A DNA stretch of 64,000 nucleotides, from assembly GCA_018287875.1 (NCBI GenBank), contig JAGVVL010000001.1, forward strand, positions 8,432,001-8,496,000, in the 5' to 3' direction. Every line of letters starts with the position of its first letter. Position 1 is the stretch's first letter. Source of the stretch: Nigrospora sphaerica. Lineage: Eukaryota > Ascomycota > Sordariomycetes > Amphisphaeriales > Apiosporaceae. The notes beneath the pieces are model-generated. The model did no database searches, was not told the origin of the DNA, and saw only the letters and a list, made by a program, of their open reading frames with translations. The translations under genes and the position numbers were made by a program. Of the stretch, positions 25,301-34,994 are shown in pieces.

Positions 25301-26402
25301 GCCTCTCCTGAACGACTTGCCGTCGCGACCGAAGGGCGCCTTCTAGAGCATGCGACGCGTCGGAGAACAGGGCTTCGGCCAGCGTCAAGGTCAGCGGCGA
25401 CGTTTGGTTGCTGGTGACGCGAATGTCCTTGGTCCATTTGGGGCCATCGATTTGCCGGCCGCGGCCGACCAGGGACACCTCGACCGAGAAGCCGGGGGTT
25501 GCCTCAAAGGTCTGCGACTCCTCATCGAAATGGGTCCGGGGAATGCAGTTCAGAGACTGGACGTGACCGACCCGGTGCGGCGTAGTCTGCGGGCCCTGGA
25601 ACGAGTCATCGCGAACGGGCCCGTCTTTCCACACGAAATCCGGGTCGTGCCGTTTCAGAAAGAGGCCGACCATGCGGTGGCTGGTGAGGACGATCTCTTT
25701 GGCCGCCTCTGCCGTGAGTGGTTCTTTCTGGTAGGACTTGTAGGTCCTGGCGGCCCAGATGGCGCCCTCCTGGCTGATTTCGGTAGTGAGCTCGAACCGC
25801 TTAGGCTTGGGCTTCCCCCTTTCCCTGACGGGCGCCAGGGCATTCGGGTCCCGGCGCGTGACGACCTCGAAGCAGCTGTGGTCGATGCGCCGAATCAAAC
25901 CGCGGCAGAGCTTTTCCGAGACCTCGAGCGTGGCCGAGCTATCAAAACTTCTGCTATAGGCAAAGTTCAGCGGCTCGTAGAAGGTGAGAGCCACGCGCAC
26001 CGTGAGGCCAGGTTTCCGGAGCAGGTCCCGCGTAGCTACGTCGGCGTTGCTCCAGCTGTCGTCCTGGGTTTCGTCGTAGACTTGCGAATGGCCGACTTCC
26101 CGGAGAGAGTAATCGGCCGAAGCCCGTGACGAATTCCGCTCGAGCAGGTCGTGGATAGTGTTTCCGTCCGTCTCCGTACCGCCGTTGGGCTCTTTCGGGT
26201 CCAAGTTGATGGTAGGGTCCAGTGATGTTGTGGGCTCCAAGATGCTGGTGCGTTGCCCGTACTCTAGGGCGGCGGCATCCGATTTCTTGCGTTCCCTACG
26301 GTTGTCTCGCCCGAAATTCCTCACGAACGTCTTGAGCCGCGAAGGGAAGACTTTCCGGGACCGGGACCGGGGCCTTGATTCGTCCCCGGGAACTGTGCCC
26401 AT
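22320..26402 (-). CDS. Unrecognised 1360-aa protein, single exon, probably fungus-specific
   Basis: A continuous frame of 1360 codons with no need for introns. The basic N-terminus (RPRSRSRKVFPSRLKTFVRNFG) is followed by a better-ordered block at about residues 115-570, with patches such as GLTVRVALTFYEPLNFAYS, SEKLCRGLIRRIDHSCFEVV and EFTVVELRGTDWSMDQPITF. The remainder (~570-1360) is long, low-complexity and Pro/Ser/Thr/Asp-rich, with direct repeats such as DVPLPQTPP / DIPLPRTPP near 605-635 and QEEHEHEQEEPKKGQEEHD near 1200. No catalytic motif, signal peptide or membrane segment is seen. I do not recognise the family. Its size, compositional bias and intact frame support a real gene; function unknown. 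A signalling or polarity scaffold is only a guess from architecture. Confidence 0.82.
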   Translation of the reverse strand: MGTVPGDESRPRSRSRKVFPSRLKTFVRNFGRDNRRERKKSDAAALEYGQRTSILEPTTSLDPTINLDPKEPNGGTETDGNTIHDLLERNSSRASADYSLREVGHSQVYDETQDDSWSNADVATRDLLRKPGLTVRVALTFYEPLNFAYSRSFDSSATLEVSEKLCRGLIRRIDHSCFEVVTRRDPNALAPVRERGKPKPKRFELTTEISQEGAIWAARTYKSYQKEPLTAEAAKEIVLTSHRMVGLFLKRHDPDFVWKDGPVRDDSFQGPQTTPHRVGHVQSLNCIPRTHFDEESQTFEATPGFSVEVSLVGRGRQIDGPKWTKDIRVTSNQTSPLTLTLAEALFSDASHALEGALRSRRQVVQERHYKKCAPDGSPCHHHRDDAVEVNLKVVNDLGPEFEHLQRSLKSKMVLFDGAERLERTEFVAKLRQALTEARDVADDAIAQTNDFEFTVVELRGTDWSMDQPITFTLPASVSYSRRSIEAVLERVQTGIAAILRGNANSVRFLAWKRGHFILDKTLVARVPKIETRRWSTPSKTKAKVIDRLKKRIEQDIEMICKDTCSLDNLDEDMPSLPQKLAGTAATSLAEAESIGQDIPLPQTPSTKGNARPQTPPGTDVPLPQTPPATDIPLPRTPPANDVGGEQHPFTPLTRKWSGEFRDGNTNGRAFPLVPSASTFGITEVLQRRHTENEDPFGPTSPTDDDVDYDSKGLIEGTTKSINEQDAARPRNTSDAKEPSSTERPIESTVTPARHNGRRTPEYTATLHRPPSISTTGTSSRLADTASQVSTAPSTPSLVYCNGQSPRSSFTLFTPKLRCSSSMSSAEVELTVARRGSEGYTDDEDGAHANADPEAYPRWKIAPDEAKIKRLSKSRYAPSPLHREEIIVPETDVLGISHPGASETPRQHAQTALPPQDSLDQKAQEFVQNILEKDLTIVSPISPTSRDMLDEQGRQLAQALALDKGAAVSPRSSALDAQQLVHDILEGDGTGPGDDAQPSAPEAQQDPLVQEARRLVKKLSQDYDPRDYSTRRSLVDDESDATPTASRFTQRLGGGDGGVTSAPKKLQLPIMTSTDETGVQENVEVEEAVPYTPLSRDHSIDSQFAQTRQDIDFDMSSAFTASPFSQASHATNYGRIDEGIDDDQLALNGGGGHQHEQEEHEHEQEEPKKGQEEHDKPAPWSFSAPHSPTSRSRVGSFSGSAGLLGFSDPRFLELAGLRGTLAATLGSPPHGPRRLFGPTSPLGLHMGFSATASAVASPKEDLSASPPPLLPPASACAEAEDDVDSVDLSPPRPASWGQEKTAPLLDADDCSDAATIMRRSLSSSHLRPVFHSVPVAANEDEDDPPRGRRGRPASRGLGIFV

Positions 26403-29400
26403 GGCTTGAAATGAAACTTAGAAGGAAAGAAGGGAAGATCAGTCGCAAAGACGCGGTAGAACGAGCCTAGAAGAGAATACGTGAAGGCCAGAAGAAGTGG
26501 GTGCTCTTTGGTTTCAACCTAGAGCGGTTGGTTTGGGAGGGGGTGGTGGTGGTGGGACTAGCAGAAGATATCAGTCGACTTGGCCGGATTCGTGATGGGA
26601 TGGTTTCTTTCTCGGTATTGGTCTGGCCGGGGCGCGCGCGAAGAACAGGGACACGAGGGCCAAAGTCAACGCAGGTCTCATCGCCAACGCCCGGCTGACC
26701 ACTCAGTCGGTGAAGAACCGGGGGAGAGAAAGAAACCGGAGGAAGAAAAAAACGAGACGGGCAGTGCCCTAGCAGACGGGAGGTGGATAAATGGTGGTGA
26801 CGGTAGGGAGTAGTGGTAGGCCAGCGCCGGATGGCGCCGGGCGCTTCGACGTGGAAGAGGAGGGGCTACCTGTTTTTCGGGGCGCCCAGAGTAGTGAGGG
26901 GAAGGGGACAGAGGTGTCATACAGTTACCTGGGTCTCGTGGATATGGGGGGAAAAGGGGGTAATCGATCTGACTTGGCGGCGGGCAGAAAAACAAAGTTT
27001 GGCGACGATATGGTGCCCTACTGGAACCTGTTAGCTGGCGGTTGGTGGACTATCCCATTCCCTCTATCTACGACGATGCGACGGGAATAGACTGATTGGC
27101 ATAGACGTGCCTTCGTATTGTATCAAAGCCCCTCGAAAACAAGGACAGACTGATCGGCTGGGTACGACGCTGCTGAAGTATTTAAACATGGCGCACCGCA
27201 CCGAGCCCCAGGCCCCGGGGGGGTTGCCAGGGCAAAGCAGGGTCCGGGGTCGGGGCCAGGGCGCCCAGGCCAGCGGGAGGCGATGCGGCGCAATGCCGAT
27301 GATGGGATGTGAAGTCGCGTGCTGTGGGCGTCAGCAGCGCGATGCGACGAGCGGCCTAAACCATCACCCCCAAGATACGATCGTCCGCGTTGTCGTCTAG
27401 GGTTGCCCATCCGCAAAGCGTCACCGCATGTCGGGCGAGGGCCGGGTCGTCGGGTGCGTCCAGCCAAAACCTGCTACCACTGGCGGGTGGCTTGGCTTTG
27501 CCTGGTAAGCCTGGGATCGGATCGAAGGATTGGAGGGGGGGGATGTTTGCCGCCACGGCGTGACGTGGGACGGTACAGCCACTGCCACACCGACCCATCA
27601 GCGTCCACACACACCTCTGCTTTACACAGCACGTACCATACGTAAGTACATCTGTTAGGACCCGATTCATACAACTACATAACTACCTGACCTACATATG
27701 TACATACTTGTGAGACCTTCTGCCTCCCAACTCGGCTTAGGTTTCCTCTGCCCGAGAGCCAAGAGCCCAAGCCGCCGGGTACAGGCAGTAGCGATCCCTC
27801 TTTGCCATTCCTGGACCTACTAAGGTACCGGATGCATTGCCAGTTGCGATCCATTGGATGCAATGCGACGACCCCACCACCCGTCGACGGCCACCGTGTG
27901 GCCCGGGAATTGGCTGGCTGGCTGGGCTTTTCCTTGAAACCCCGCTAGGCCTTTAGATCGACAATGCATCCCTCCATCCCTCTCGTGCCTTGTGCGCGCC
28001 TGTCCCACTGCCTCGTAGCAACCACGGGTGGGCCGCCGTGGAAGCCAGGCAACGTATGGATGGACTCCAAGGCATTCGTAGCGGTACCGAGGATACCGTG
28101 GTCGTATTGTCATCTATTGCTCTACGCGCCGGCCACGCGGCGGCCCTGCGCGCAAACGGCAAACCAAACCATCGTCTTCTTTTTCGCGGCGGTAATATCG
28201 GTGCATATGGACAAGTACTAAAACAAACTTCAGATCCGAGCCGCGCATTGCCGTGCCGAGCGGGAGACTTCCGAGCGAACACGCTCTCGGTACGGATACT
28301 CGCCAGCGATGCCCTGTCTCCGGCCTGACCGCCCAGTAGCGGGCGTATGTAGGTGTAGGTACACTATAGGTGAGCACCTATTCGGTAGGGAACAGTCCAG
28401 TCGATTCAGTCGGGGACCCCATTCCCTTCCGGTACGGGAATAGATACCTGTTCATCCCTGCCCTGCCCAACGCCTACCCATGCCGTGATTTTCCTCGCCC
28501 AAACGCGTAATGCGGGTCCTTCCCTCCTCCCACCCTTCCCCTCCGTTGGCGTCCTCCATTACAAGAGCGCGCCTGTTTTTTTTTACGGCTGTTCCCAGCC
28601 AGCCAGTGGTAACGGGGAGAATGAACGACGTCCTGGGCGGCAGCACCGGCAGATCCTTCCGCAGACCGCATCGTGGTCCAACCGCCGGTGCGAAAACCGC
28701 CACATTTGGACTGCCGCAGGGGAGCACCGGAATATCCAACGATTCACGATATGCGCCCGCCGCTCGTCCAAGTCATTCCATGATGTCAAAAACCCCTACC
28801 ACTACCACCATACACAGCCAGCCACGTAACTATGGGGCCCCTGGCAGACGGGCGACCCGGCACCTGCCTGAAGAAGTTGCCTGGCAGTCTGGGACTCTCC
28901 AAGGGACCCCACCCCGCTGTCGACCAGTCACTCGGCTTGTGAGCACCTCCCCCTCTCTTCTCCATGAGTTGCATTGCAGGCAGGTCTGTTGCCCGCGGCG
29001 CCCGAAAGTGTGCCCAGCCCAGAGGCAAACAAAGAAAAGCCGAGCCGGGCGACGTCGCGGGTGCGTCGGGCAACCCGAACAGTACACATGCGCCGCCTTC
29101 GGACCACTGGGGGTGAAGGAAGACTATGACTCCCGTCGTCGCGTGCCTTAGTGCCCCCATCCGCCCGACGGCCCTGAGCCAGCCCATCTCACCCCCCCTT
29201 GCATCGGGGAACATTCGCGATGCTCGAACACGTTCGTCGGGTCAGAGACGAGAGAGGCCCCTCGCGCCCCTGTGTAAACGGGCAGGCCTCGGTTCGACAA
29301 CTGTTTACTGCTGCTGCTGCCCAACCTGCAACATGGAGGCCAAAAGTACACCTCGTCGTCGTCTCTGAACTTTTCGGGCTAGTGACTTATACGTGCTTCT

Positions 29401-29965
29401 CTAGTTGTCTACGGCCGGCAAAAGTGCCCATGTAACGTACATGCAAGTGGCGGCCGCCGAAATGATGCGCATATGAGCGTTCCCCATCCTTCTTTGCGCC
29501 CCATCGTACCCAGGGGAGCGGGAACGTCCCCAAGGTCTCCTCCCCCACGGGGCGCCTACTCTCTGGTTTCGTGACATGCGCCGAATGGAGAATGGGTACT
29601 AGCAGGAAGCCCGGATGAGGGCCGTCTCCCTGCAACGTGGCGGAGCCGCACCCAACCGCCCGCCCGTTTGTCGTCGAACGAACGGGCATCAAACGGCGAT
29701 GCCCTCGGCTGCTTGTTAAGCGAGAGGGGGTGATGCAAAAGTCGCGGGTGCCAGGAGGACGCTCCGTTTGCGCCGCGGCGCCCTCGACACTATGAAATGC
29801 TCCCACCATGCCACCTTCGCCGTGTTGTAGAAAGGGGACGACGGGTAGGGTCCCGAAACACGCTCTCCCAAACTTGAGGACCGCGCTTCTCCTCGCGGTC
29901 AACACACCCCCCCCTTCGTCTTTCCCGAGACACGCGCTCGCAACGCGAGGCCTGCCGAGCGCACC
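26403..29965. other. Divergent intergenic region, ~3.6 kb
   Basis: Separates the 1360-aa gene (minus) from the 109-aa gene (plus), so both promoters should lie here. A purine-rich tract (26700-26800) lies just upstream of the minus-strand gene. No protein family, tRNA or transposon end was recognised. Confidence 0.5.
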
Positions 29966-30438
29966 ATGGCGAGAAAGACGAAGCAGGTGCCCAAGATCGT
30001 CCGGGACTGGAACCGGTATTTCCAGAAGGGCGAGCTCGAGGACTGGCGCCGCTTGATGCGCGATCTCGGCTTTACCCAAGAGTTTGCGAGCAAGTCGCAA
30101 TGCCGCAAGGTGCGCCCACCCCTACAGACGGTTGGGCCCCGTTGCCCGGCGGGCGCTTGGCTAAACCCCCCTCCCCGCTAAGGCGCTCGCCGGGGTCTGG
30201 GTCAACATCCAGGATTTCTTGGACGCTGTCGAGAAGGGAGAGGCTGTCCCGCGTCACCCGAGTGAAAGCGCCTTGGCTCGCTATACCATCAGGGAAGAAA
30301 AGATCTTCCCCAAGCGGATGATTGTCAAAGGTAGATCGCAGCGATCTCGAAGCCCTCCTGCCGACAGTGACGTGACTAACTCTTCTCCTCTGGGGTCCAG
30401 GAAGTCCTTTGGCAAAGCTGATGGCACACATCCTCTAG
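29966..30438 (+). CDS. Small conserved fungal protein, 109 aa
   Basis: Exons 29966-30109, 30183-30330 and 30401-30438; introns of 73 nt (acceptor CTAAG) and 70 nt (branch GTGACTAAC). The joined protein starts MARKTKQVPKIVRDWNRYF, continues through EDWRRLMRDLGF and SKSQCRKALAGVWVNIQDFLD, and ends GSPLAKLMAHIL. It is charged, mostly helical by eye, and has no signal peptide or catalytic motif. From memory it matches a group of short hypothetical proteins common in Sordariomycetes (RDWNKYF / QCRKALKSVWVNI type). Function unknown; the basic helical character would allow a nuclear or nucleic-acid role, which is speculation. It is convergent with UTP18 only 124 bp away. Confidence 0.85.
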
Positions 30439-30562
30439 TTATCACAAGCACTTCCAGTCCATGGGGAGACTGAGACAAGCACCCAAAGGAACAGATGACT
30501 TTGGCTAAGCAATTTGGCACCGCGGCGGCGAAATGCCCCCCAGAAGGACTTGTATTCTCGAT

Positions 30563-32613
30563 TTAGCCCCGTATTTCCCACAATCTGACAGCGCCTGCAT
30601 CGTTGCCTACCGCAAGCTGCATGTCTTTCGAGAACGCCACCGAAGTGATCCGACCCTATGTGACTGTAAGCCCATGCTAGAAAACTGTCAAAGCCTTTGG
30701 GGAGAGAGAGCCATACCAGTGGGGTTTGCTCAGTAGGCCAGTTACGGTATACTGATAGGCTGCCGGTGTGAACGAGCCGGAGGGCGTCCTTCTTGTGCAC
30801 GCTTGCAAAACAGGCAAGTTGCCCGTCGGGGCTGAAGAGAATGGTCGTCACCGGCACGGTGAGCTGCATAAATGTCTTAGCGGGCTCCGGCCTCTCCTTG
30901 ACATTCAGCTCGTCGTCGCCGGACGGGAGAATCAGGGCGTCTCGGTCGTATATGTTGACGACGCCACTGTTTGAACCGATGGCGATCCCTATGACGTTGT
31001 GAGTCAGCAAAATCAATAGGGGCAGTGCGGGACACGCTGGGCCGGGCACAGTTCGCAGAAGCAAAGAAGGGGGGGGGGGCTTACACTTGTCACCGCCAAG
31101 GAGGGCCGGTCCGGCATGTCCACCAAGCGCCATGGCCGTGCCTCCCGTCGAGCCCTCGTCATGCCATATAGCCACGAATCTCCTCGATGCCATGCTCCAT
31201 TCTCCGACCTGCCCCCCTTTTCCGAGAATGGTCATGCCGTTGCCACTGCTTCCCGTTAGCTACCTTGTTCCGCGTCTCTCACGGGCTGGCGTTTGGGACG
31301 GAAGGAAAGGGAGGGTACGTACGTGGACCACCATTGGAAGGTTATAATGCCTCCGCGGCTGTCTAAACGAGCCGCTGCGATCCACTGCATGGTGGTGACG
31401 GAAAGCACCTGCACGTAGGAACCACCTTTCCGGCTCGTCGAAATTATGCCAAGATATCGCCCGCAGGGACTCAGTTTGAACCGCTCCCAAGTCCTCTGCT
31501 CAAGGTGGTGCCCTTGGATTTTGTCTGTCCTTTGGATCAAGCCGGTAGGCAGGTTCCACGAGTGAATGAAACGACGACGACCGGCAAAGAAAATGGTGTC
31601 GCCAGCAGGCTGTAGGAATTCGGCGTGGCGGATTGGGACCTGCTTGACCTGCACCGATGTCAACATCGGATGCGGTGTCGGTTGTGCTGTCGCGTCGATC
31701 CTGTGCAAGTAGAGCAAGCTATCGGTACTTGACGACATGAGAACGGGGTATTTACTGTGCCCAGTCAGTACATTGCAAGCCGTTGTCTCGCGTAGAGGAG
31801 AGCTTACGGATGGAACGAAAGCGAGGTGACCGGGTCCCTGTGACGGTCCGGGATATCCCTGGAGCGCTGAATGTCGATGACCTCGGGCCGGAGCTTCCTC
31901 GGCCTCTCGGGCTGGCCACGCCGGGTTGCGTTGGCGTCTCGCAGGAATTTGTCCAGGGGCATGGCAGAGAGGCCGTCGTCTTCGTCGCTCGCGCCGGAGA
32001 TGGACGCATCCGAGTCGTCCGACGCCGCAGAGGACCGACGACGACGCTTTGCCGGCCGTTCTTCCGCCGCCTTGGCCCAGTCCGGGTACGGGTTGAGCCT
32101 TAAGTATTGTTGCCGCGCCCTCCTCGTAAACTCGACGCCGTCGATAACATCTTCGTCCACCGCAGCCCGCAGCTTGCGAAGCTGCGTCGCCGTGGCCAGG
32201 GACACGGTTAATCGCTCGTCGTCGCTATCCTCCCAGGCAGGGGCATCTTTGGGGTCCACGGGCAGGGCAGCAACCGCCGTGGACGCCGAAGCCTCGAGGT
32301 CTTTGGGTGCGGCCGCAGGAGCATCGAAGTAAAACAGTTGCGCGTCGTCGAGATCTTCATGGCCTTGGCCGTCCTCCTTGGTGACTAGACCGGACTCGTC
32401 ATAGTCGGCTTTGTGCAGCTGCTCCCGGAAGGTGTTCGTGTCGCCTAGTACGAAGCGCTCAAGCTCGTCCTCATCCGAGTCCTTGTCTGGGATCGGGTGG
32501 TCTTGCACGGTTTCCGACTCGTCACTGCTGTTGTCCGATTCATTCTGGTGGTGTGAGGAGACGGACATGGCATCCTCGTCCTCTTCGGGCGAATCGCTTC
32601 GTCGGGGCGCCAT
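30563..32613 (-). CDS. UTP18: U3 snoRNA-associated protein Utp18, SSU processome WD40 protein, 587 aa
   Basis: Nucleolar WD-repeat protein of the UTP-B module, needed for early 18S pre-rRNA processing. Exons: 32613-31808, 31754-31323, 31245-31085, 30988-30717, 30655-30563; introns of 53, 77, 96 and 61 nt, all in phase. The N-terminal ~230 residues are acidic/Ser-rich, with QLFYFDAP, PAWEDSDDERLTVSLA and RQQYLRLNPYPDWA typical of Utp18. The WD40 part starts near VIDIQRSRDIPDRHRDPVTS and runs to the C-terminus SVAFSKDMQ..VRLWEIRG. Length fits the family (yeast 594 aa). The last exon is short (31 codons) and is easily missed, because the preceding frame stays open through the intron in a wrong frame. 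One intron holds an 11-G run (31069-31079). The start codon lies 163 bp from the end of the transposon. Confidence 0.96.
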
Positions 32614-32775
32614 CTTGGTTCGTTGATCGCAATGTCGCTGAGTGTCGTGCCAAACTTGGATCTCGAAGTAGCTGGAGGTTATCGAAGAAAAATCACAGTC
32701 AACTTTTTAGTGGGGCCGACAGCCTTGCATCCATTACAAAATCTGCCCCACTTATGTGGTCCAGCCTTCCTCTTA
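32614..32775. promoter_or_regulatory. UTP18 upstream region between start codon and transposon insertion
   Basis: Only 162 bp of original sequence remain between the UTP18 ATG and the inserted element. The core promoter is therefore either within these bases or was displaced or replaced by transposon sequence. No TATA element is obvious. Confidence 0.45.
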
Positions 32776-32799
32776 CAGTAGCTACACTAGTAACTGGAT
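32776..32799 (+). repeat. Left terminal inverted repeat of the transposon
   Basis: Begins CAGTAGCTACACTAG and ends TGGAT. Its inner end takes part in an 11-bp perfect inverted repeat, AGTAACTGGAT (32789-32799) with ATCCAGTTACT (32819-32829), possibly a transposase-binding arrangement. Confidence 0.9.
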
Positions 32800-32966
32800 G
32801 ACTCCGGCTCGGATTTTTATCCAGTTACTTACAAATATGCACTTATTGGCTGAATTTTGCAGGGGCCCCGCATACTAATCTGTACGCCATTTTTGCCTCA
32901 ATTGACTGCTGCGTATGAGGCCCTCGTGAGACGTCTATACAGGCTGAAACCCCGATCCATGGTGGT

Positions 32967-34550
32967 TTAGCGCGCGCGCTCACTTATCAAGGTCTTAAGG
33001 CGCCTACGTAAGCTACGCAGCGCAGCGACGTCGGCCGCGGTGAACACCTCGTTCTCCTCCGAGAGGGTCAGCAACGCCCTTAATCCAACAAGCCCCTGAC
33101 TTAGCGACGTTCTTAGTGGCGTATACTGGTTTTCTGCTTCTCTCTCGTCATCATCACGGTAGTCCTCTTTAACTAGAACGTCGTCAACAGCCTGCTGGAG
33201 CATGTCCTCGTCCGTGGTTGCCTCCCCAGGGGGGGTATCCTCGTCTAGAGGATTGAGGAAGTCTTCCATCGCCAATATGTTTGGGAAGGATTGAGAGACG
33301 CGGTTAAACGTTGCTGACAGGCCAGCTGGTAATTGAACTGTCTGGCCAAACGCTGGCGCGTCTCCAAGCAGCGTTGACTTGCGCCAGCAGTTGATAATAG
33401 TGGCTTGAGTGACGGTCTCGAAATACGCCTCCGTGAGCCACACCATCGCCAGCCTCTGGTCCATCTTCCGAACAGGGTCTGCGAAGGGGTCCGCGTCCAG
33501 CTCATCCCCTAGCCAGCAAAGGAAACGCTTGCGGTATGCCATCTTAAGGCTGTTGATGATGCCCATGTCGCATGGCTGAACGATAGAGGTGATATTGGGA
33601 GGCAGGAACGCCACGGTGATGTTGGACGGCGGCGGAGCCAGCTTAACGCCGGTTTCATGCCCTGAGAAGTTATCCAGCAGCAAAAGGATACGCTGGCCGG
33701 GTTTTCGCCTCTCAATATGGCGGTAAAACGCCCGCAACCAATCGGCCATGACTGCACCAGTCATCCAGGCGCGTTTGTTATGCCTCCAACGTGCTCCATA
33801 CGCGTTCCAGTTGAAGTCTCGTAGCGAATCAGGCGTTTTGTAGTGGCCAATAGCCCATAGTTCGAACCTATCGTCGCCGGTGTCGTTATTCGTGACTGCA
33901 ACAGAGATACGCGTCTTCTCAAGCTTTGAACTGGGCCTCTGTTCACTGCTGAGGCCGGAGCTGGTAATGCGCCTCCAATAGAGGCCCGTCTCATCCATGT
34001 TGTAGCGGTTGCCGACGGCATATTGAGCGCAGAGGTCACGAACGTCAGTTAGTTGGCGTTGAGTTCCGGCCTCGTCGATGATCTGCATCGCCGAGCCGAG
34101 CTCTCTATGCTGCTTGCGCTGGCGAATATGGAACCTCTTTTGGAACAGCGCCAGCCAAGTGCTGCCAAACGCAGGGACGGGCTCCTTTGGGAATCCATTT
34201 CGAGCCTCTGGATAGGTCTCCCAGATAGCAGCAGCGCGTTGCTGCAATAGGAGGCGCGACGTCGGGATGCTGCGCATCTCCATCGAAAGCTGCCAGCGAA
34301 ACAGGATATCCTCAAGGATAGGATACTCTGCAACGCGCGTACGCATGTTGGTGAGGCTTGGAGAGTCATCTCCAATATCGTCGAGCGCTGCGTACTTCGC
34401 GCTGAGGAACCGGCTCACCTGGGACTGAGAGAGGCGCTCCTTGAAGTGCTCCTTAACCCACGCAGCAGCTTCTTTATGAGTTGGCCTAGGGTATTGGCGT
34501 TGGTGCCAGCGCCGGAGTTCTCTCCGCTGCAAGTTGGTCAGCTCCCCCAT
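32967..34550 (-). CDS. Fot1/pogo-like transposase, 527 aa
   Basis: Cut-and-paste transposase. The N-terminal ~130 residues form the DNA-binding part: a first helix-turn-helix (PTHKEAAAWVKEHF..LSQSQVSRFLSAKY) and a CENP-B/Tc5-type HTH (LLLQQRAAAIWETY..GSTWLALFQKRF). The DDE_1 catalytic core follows with YNMDETGLYWR (D186), LLLLDNFSGHET (D293) and QPCDMGIINSLKMAYRKRF (D328); 34 residues separate the last two Asp. The C-terminal ~120 residues are acidic and variable. The frame has no stop or frameshift and no sign of C-to-T repeat-induced mutation, so the copy looks recent or active. Codon use is less GC-biased than in neighbouring host genes. Start chosen as the first ATG before the HTH. Confidence 0.94.
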   Translation of the reverse strand: MGELTNLQRRELRRWHQRQYPRPTHKEAAAWVKEHFKERLSQSQVSRFLSAKYAALDDIGDDSPSLTNMRTRVAEYPILEDILFRWQLSMEMRSIPTSRLLLQQRAAAIWETYPEARNGFPKEPVPAFGSTWLALFQKRFHIRQRKQHRELGSAMQIIDEAGTQRQLTDVRDLCAQYAVGNRYNMDETGLYWRRITSSGLSSEQRPSSKLEKTRISVAVTNNDTGDDRFELWAIGHYKTPDSLRDFNWNAYGARWRHNKRAWMTGAVMADWLRAFYRHIERRKPGQRILLLLDNFSGHETGVKLAPPPSNITVAFLPPNITSIVQPCDMGIINSLKMAYRKRFLCWLGDELDADPFADPVRKMDQRLAMVWLTEAYFETVTQATIINCWRKSTLLGDAPAFGQTVQLPAGLSATFNRVSQSFPNILAMEDFLNPLDEDTPPGEATTDEDMLQQAVDDVLVKEDYRDDDEREAENQYTPLRTSLSQGLVGLRALLTLSEENEVFTAADVAALRSLRRRLKTLISERAR

Positions 34551-34804
34551 GGTGACTGAGATTCTCTTGCGAACCGCTAAAATAGGTGTGAGGAGGAGGG
34601 CCGAGTCGAATTTGGGGGGTCCAGTTGACCCCCAAAGGCTCTAAAACACCACCAAAAAGGTCCGTGTTCAACCGCTGTCACGAACCCTAGTGACTGGATA
34701 ATTGAGGGGTTAGCTATCGAGTGTGCAGTTATGCACTTACTCGCCAAGATTGTCTCTGGATCGAAATTTCTATCCACTTAACGGCAAATATCTGGTATGA
34801 GGGT

Positions 34805-34828
34805 ATCCACTTACTTGGGTAACTACTG
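34805..34828 (-). repeat. Right terminal inverted repeat of the transposon
   Basis: On the minus strand it reads CAGTAGTTACCCAAG and ends TGGAT; four mismatches to the left TIR. A second AAGTGGAT motif occurs inside at 34773-34780, suggesting subterminal binding repeats. Confidence 0.9.
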
Positions 34829-34994
34829 TACTTATGATGGGCAAGGTTCACCTCCGTCACTTTGGTCTCCCTCACGAACCACCCTCCTTGACAGATGAAT
34901 AAATATAGCTTTTTGTGTCTCCTGTCGTTTTATAAGGTTTGAAAATTGCATGAGATCACCATCTCTTTCTGTTGACGGACCTGAATCGGCCACC

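Larger units (their letters stand above)
32776..34828 (-). mobile_element. Fot1/pogo-type (Tc1-mariner superfamily) DNA transposon, 2053 bp, apparently intact
   Basis: Bounded by imperfect 24-bp terminal inverted repeats (32776-32799 and 34805-34828; 20 of 24 positions match) starting CAGTAG, each flanked by TA (32774-32775 and 34829-34830), the expected target-site duplication. It carries one uninterrupted transposase gene with all three catalytic Asp residues. Size fits Fot1-like elements (about 1.8-2.2 kb). It sits between the UTP18 start codon and the 3' end of the pseudouridine gene, so no coding sequence is broken. Confidence 0.93.

Noticed and set aside
30435..30716. Extension of the fourth UTP18 exon as one long frame to 30435
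   Set aside because: This reads through the 61-nt intron in the wrong frame. Splicing to 30655 gives the canonical Utp18 C-terminus SVAFSKDMQ..VRLWEIRG and a stop at 30563.
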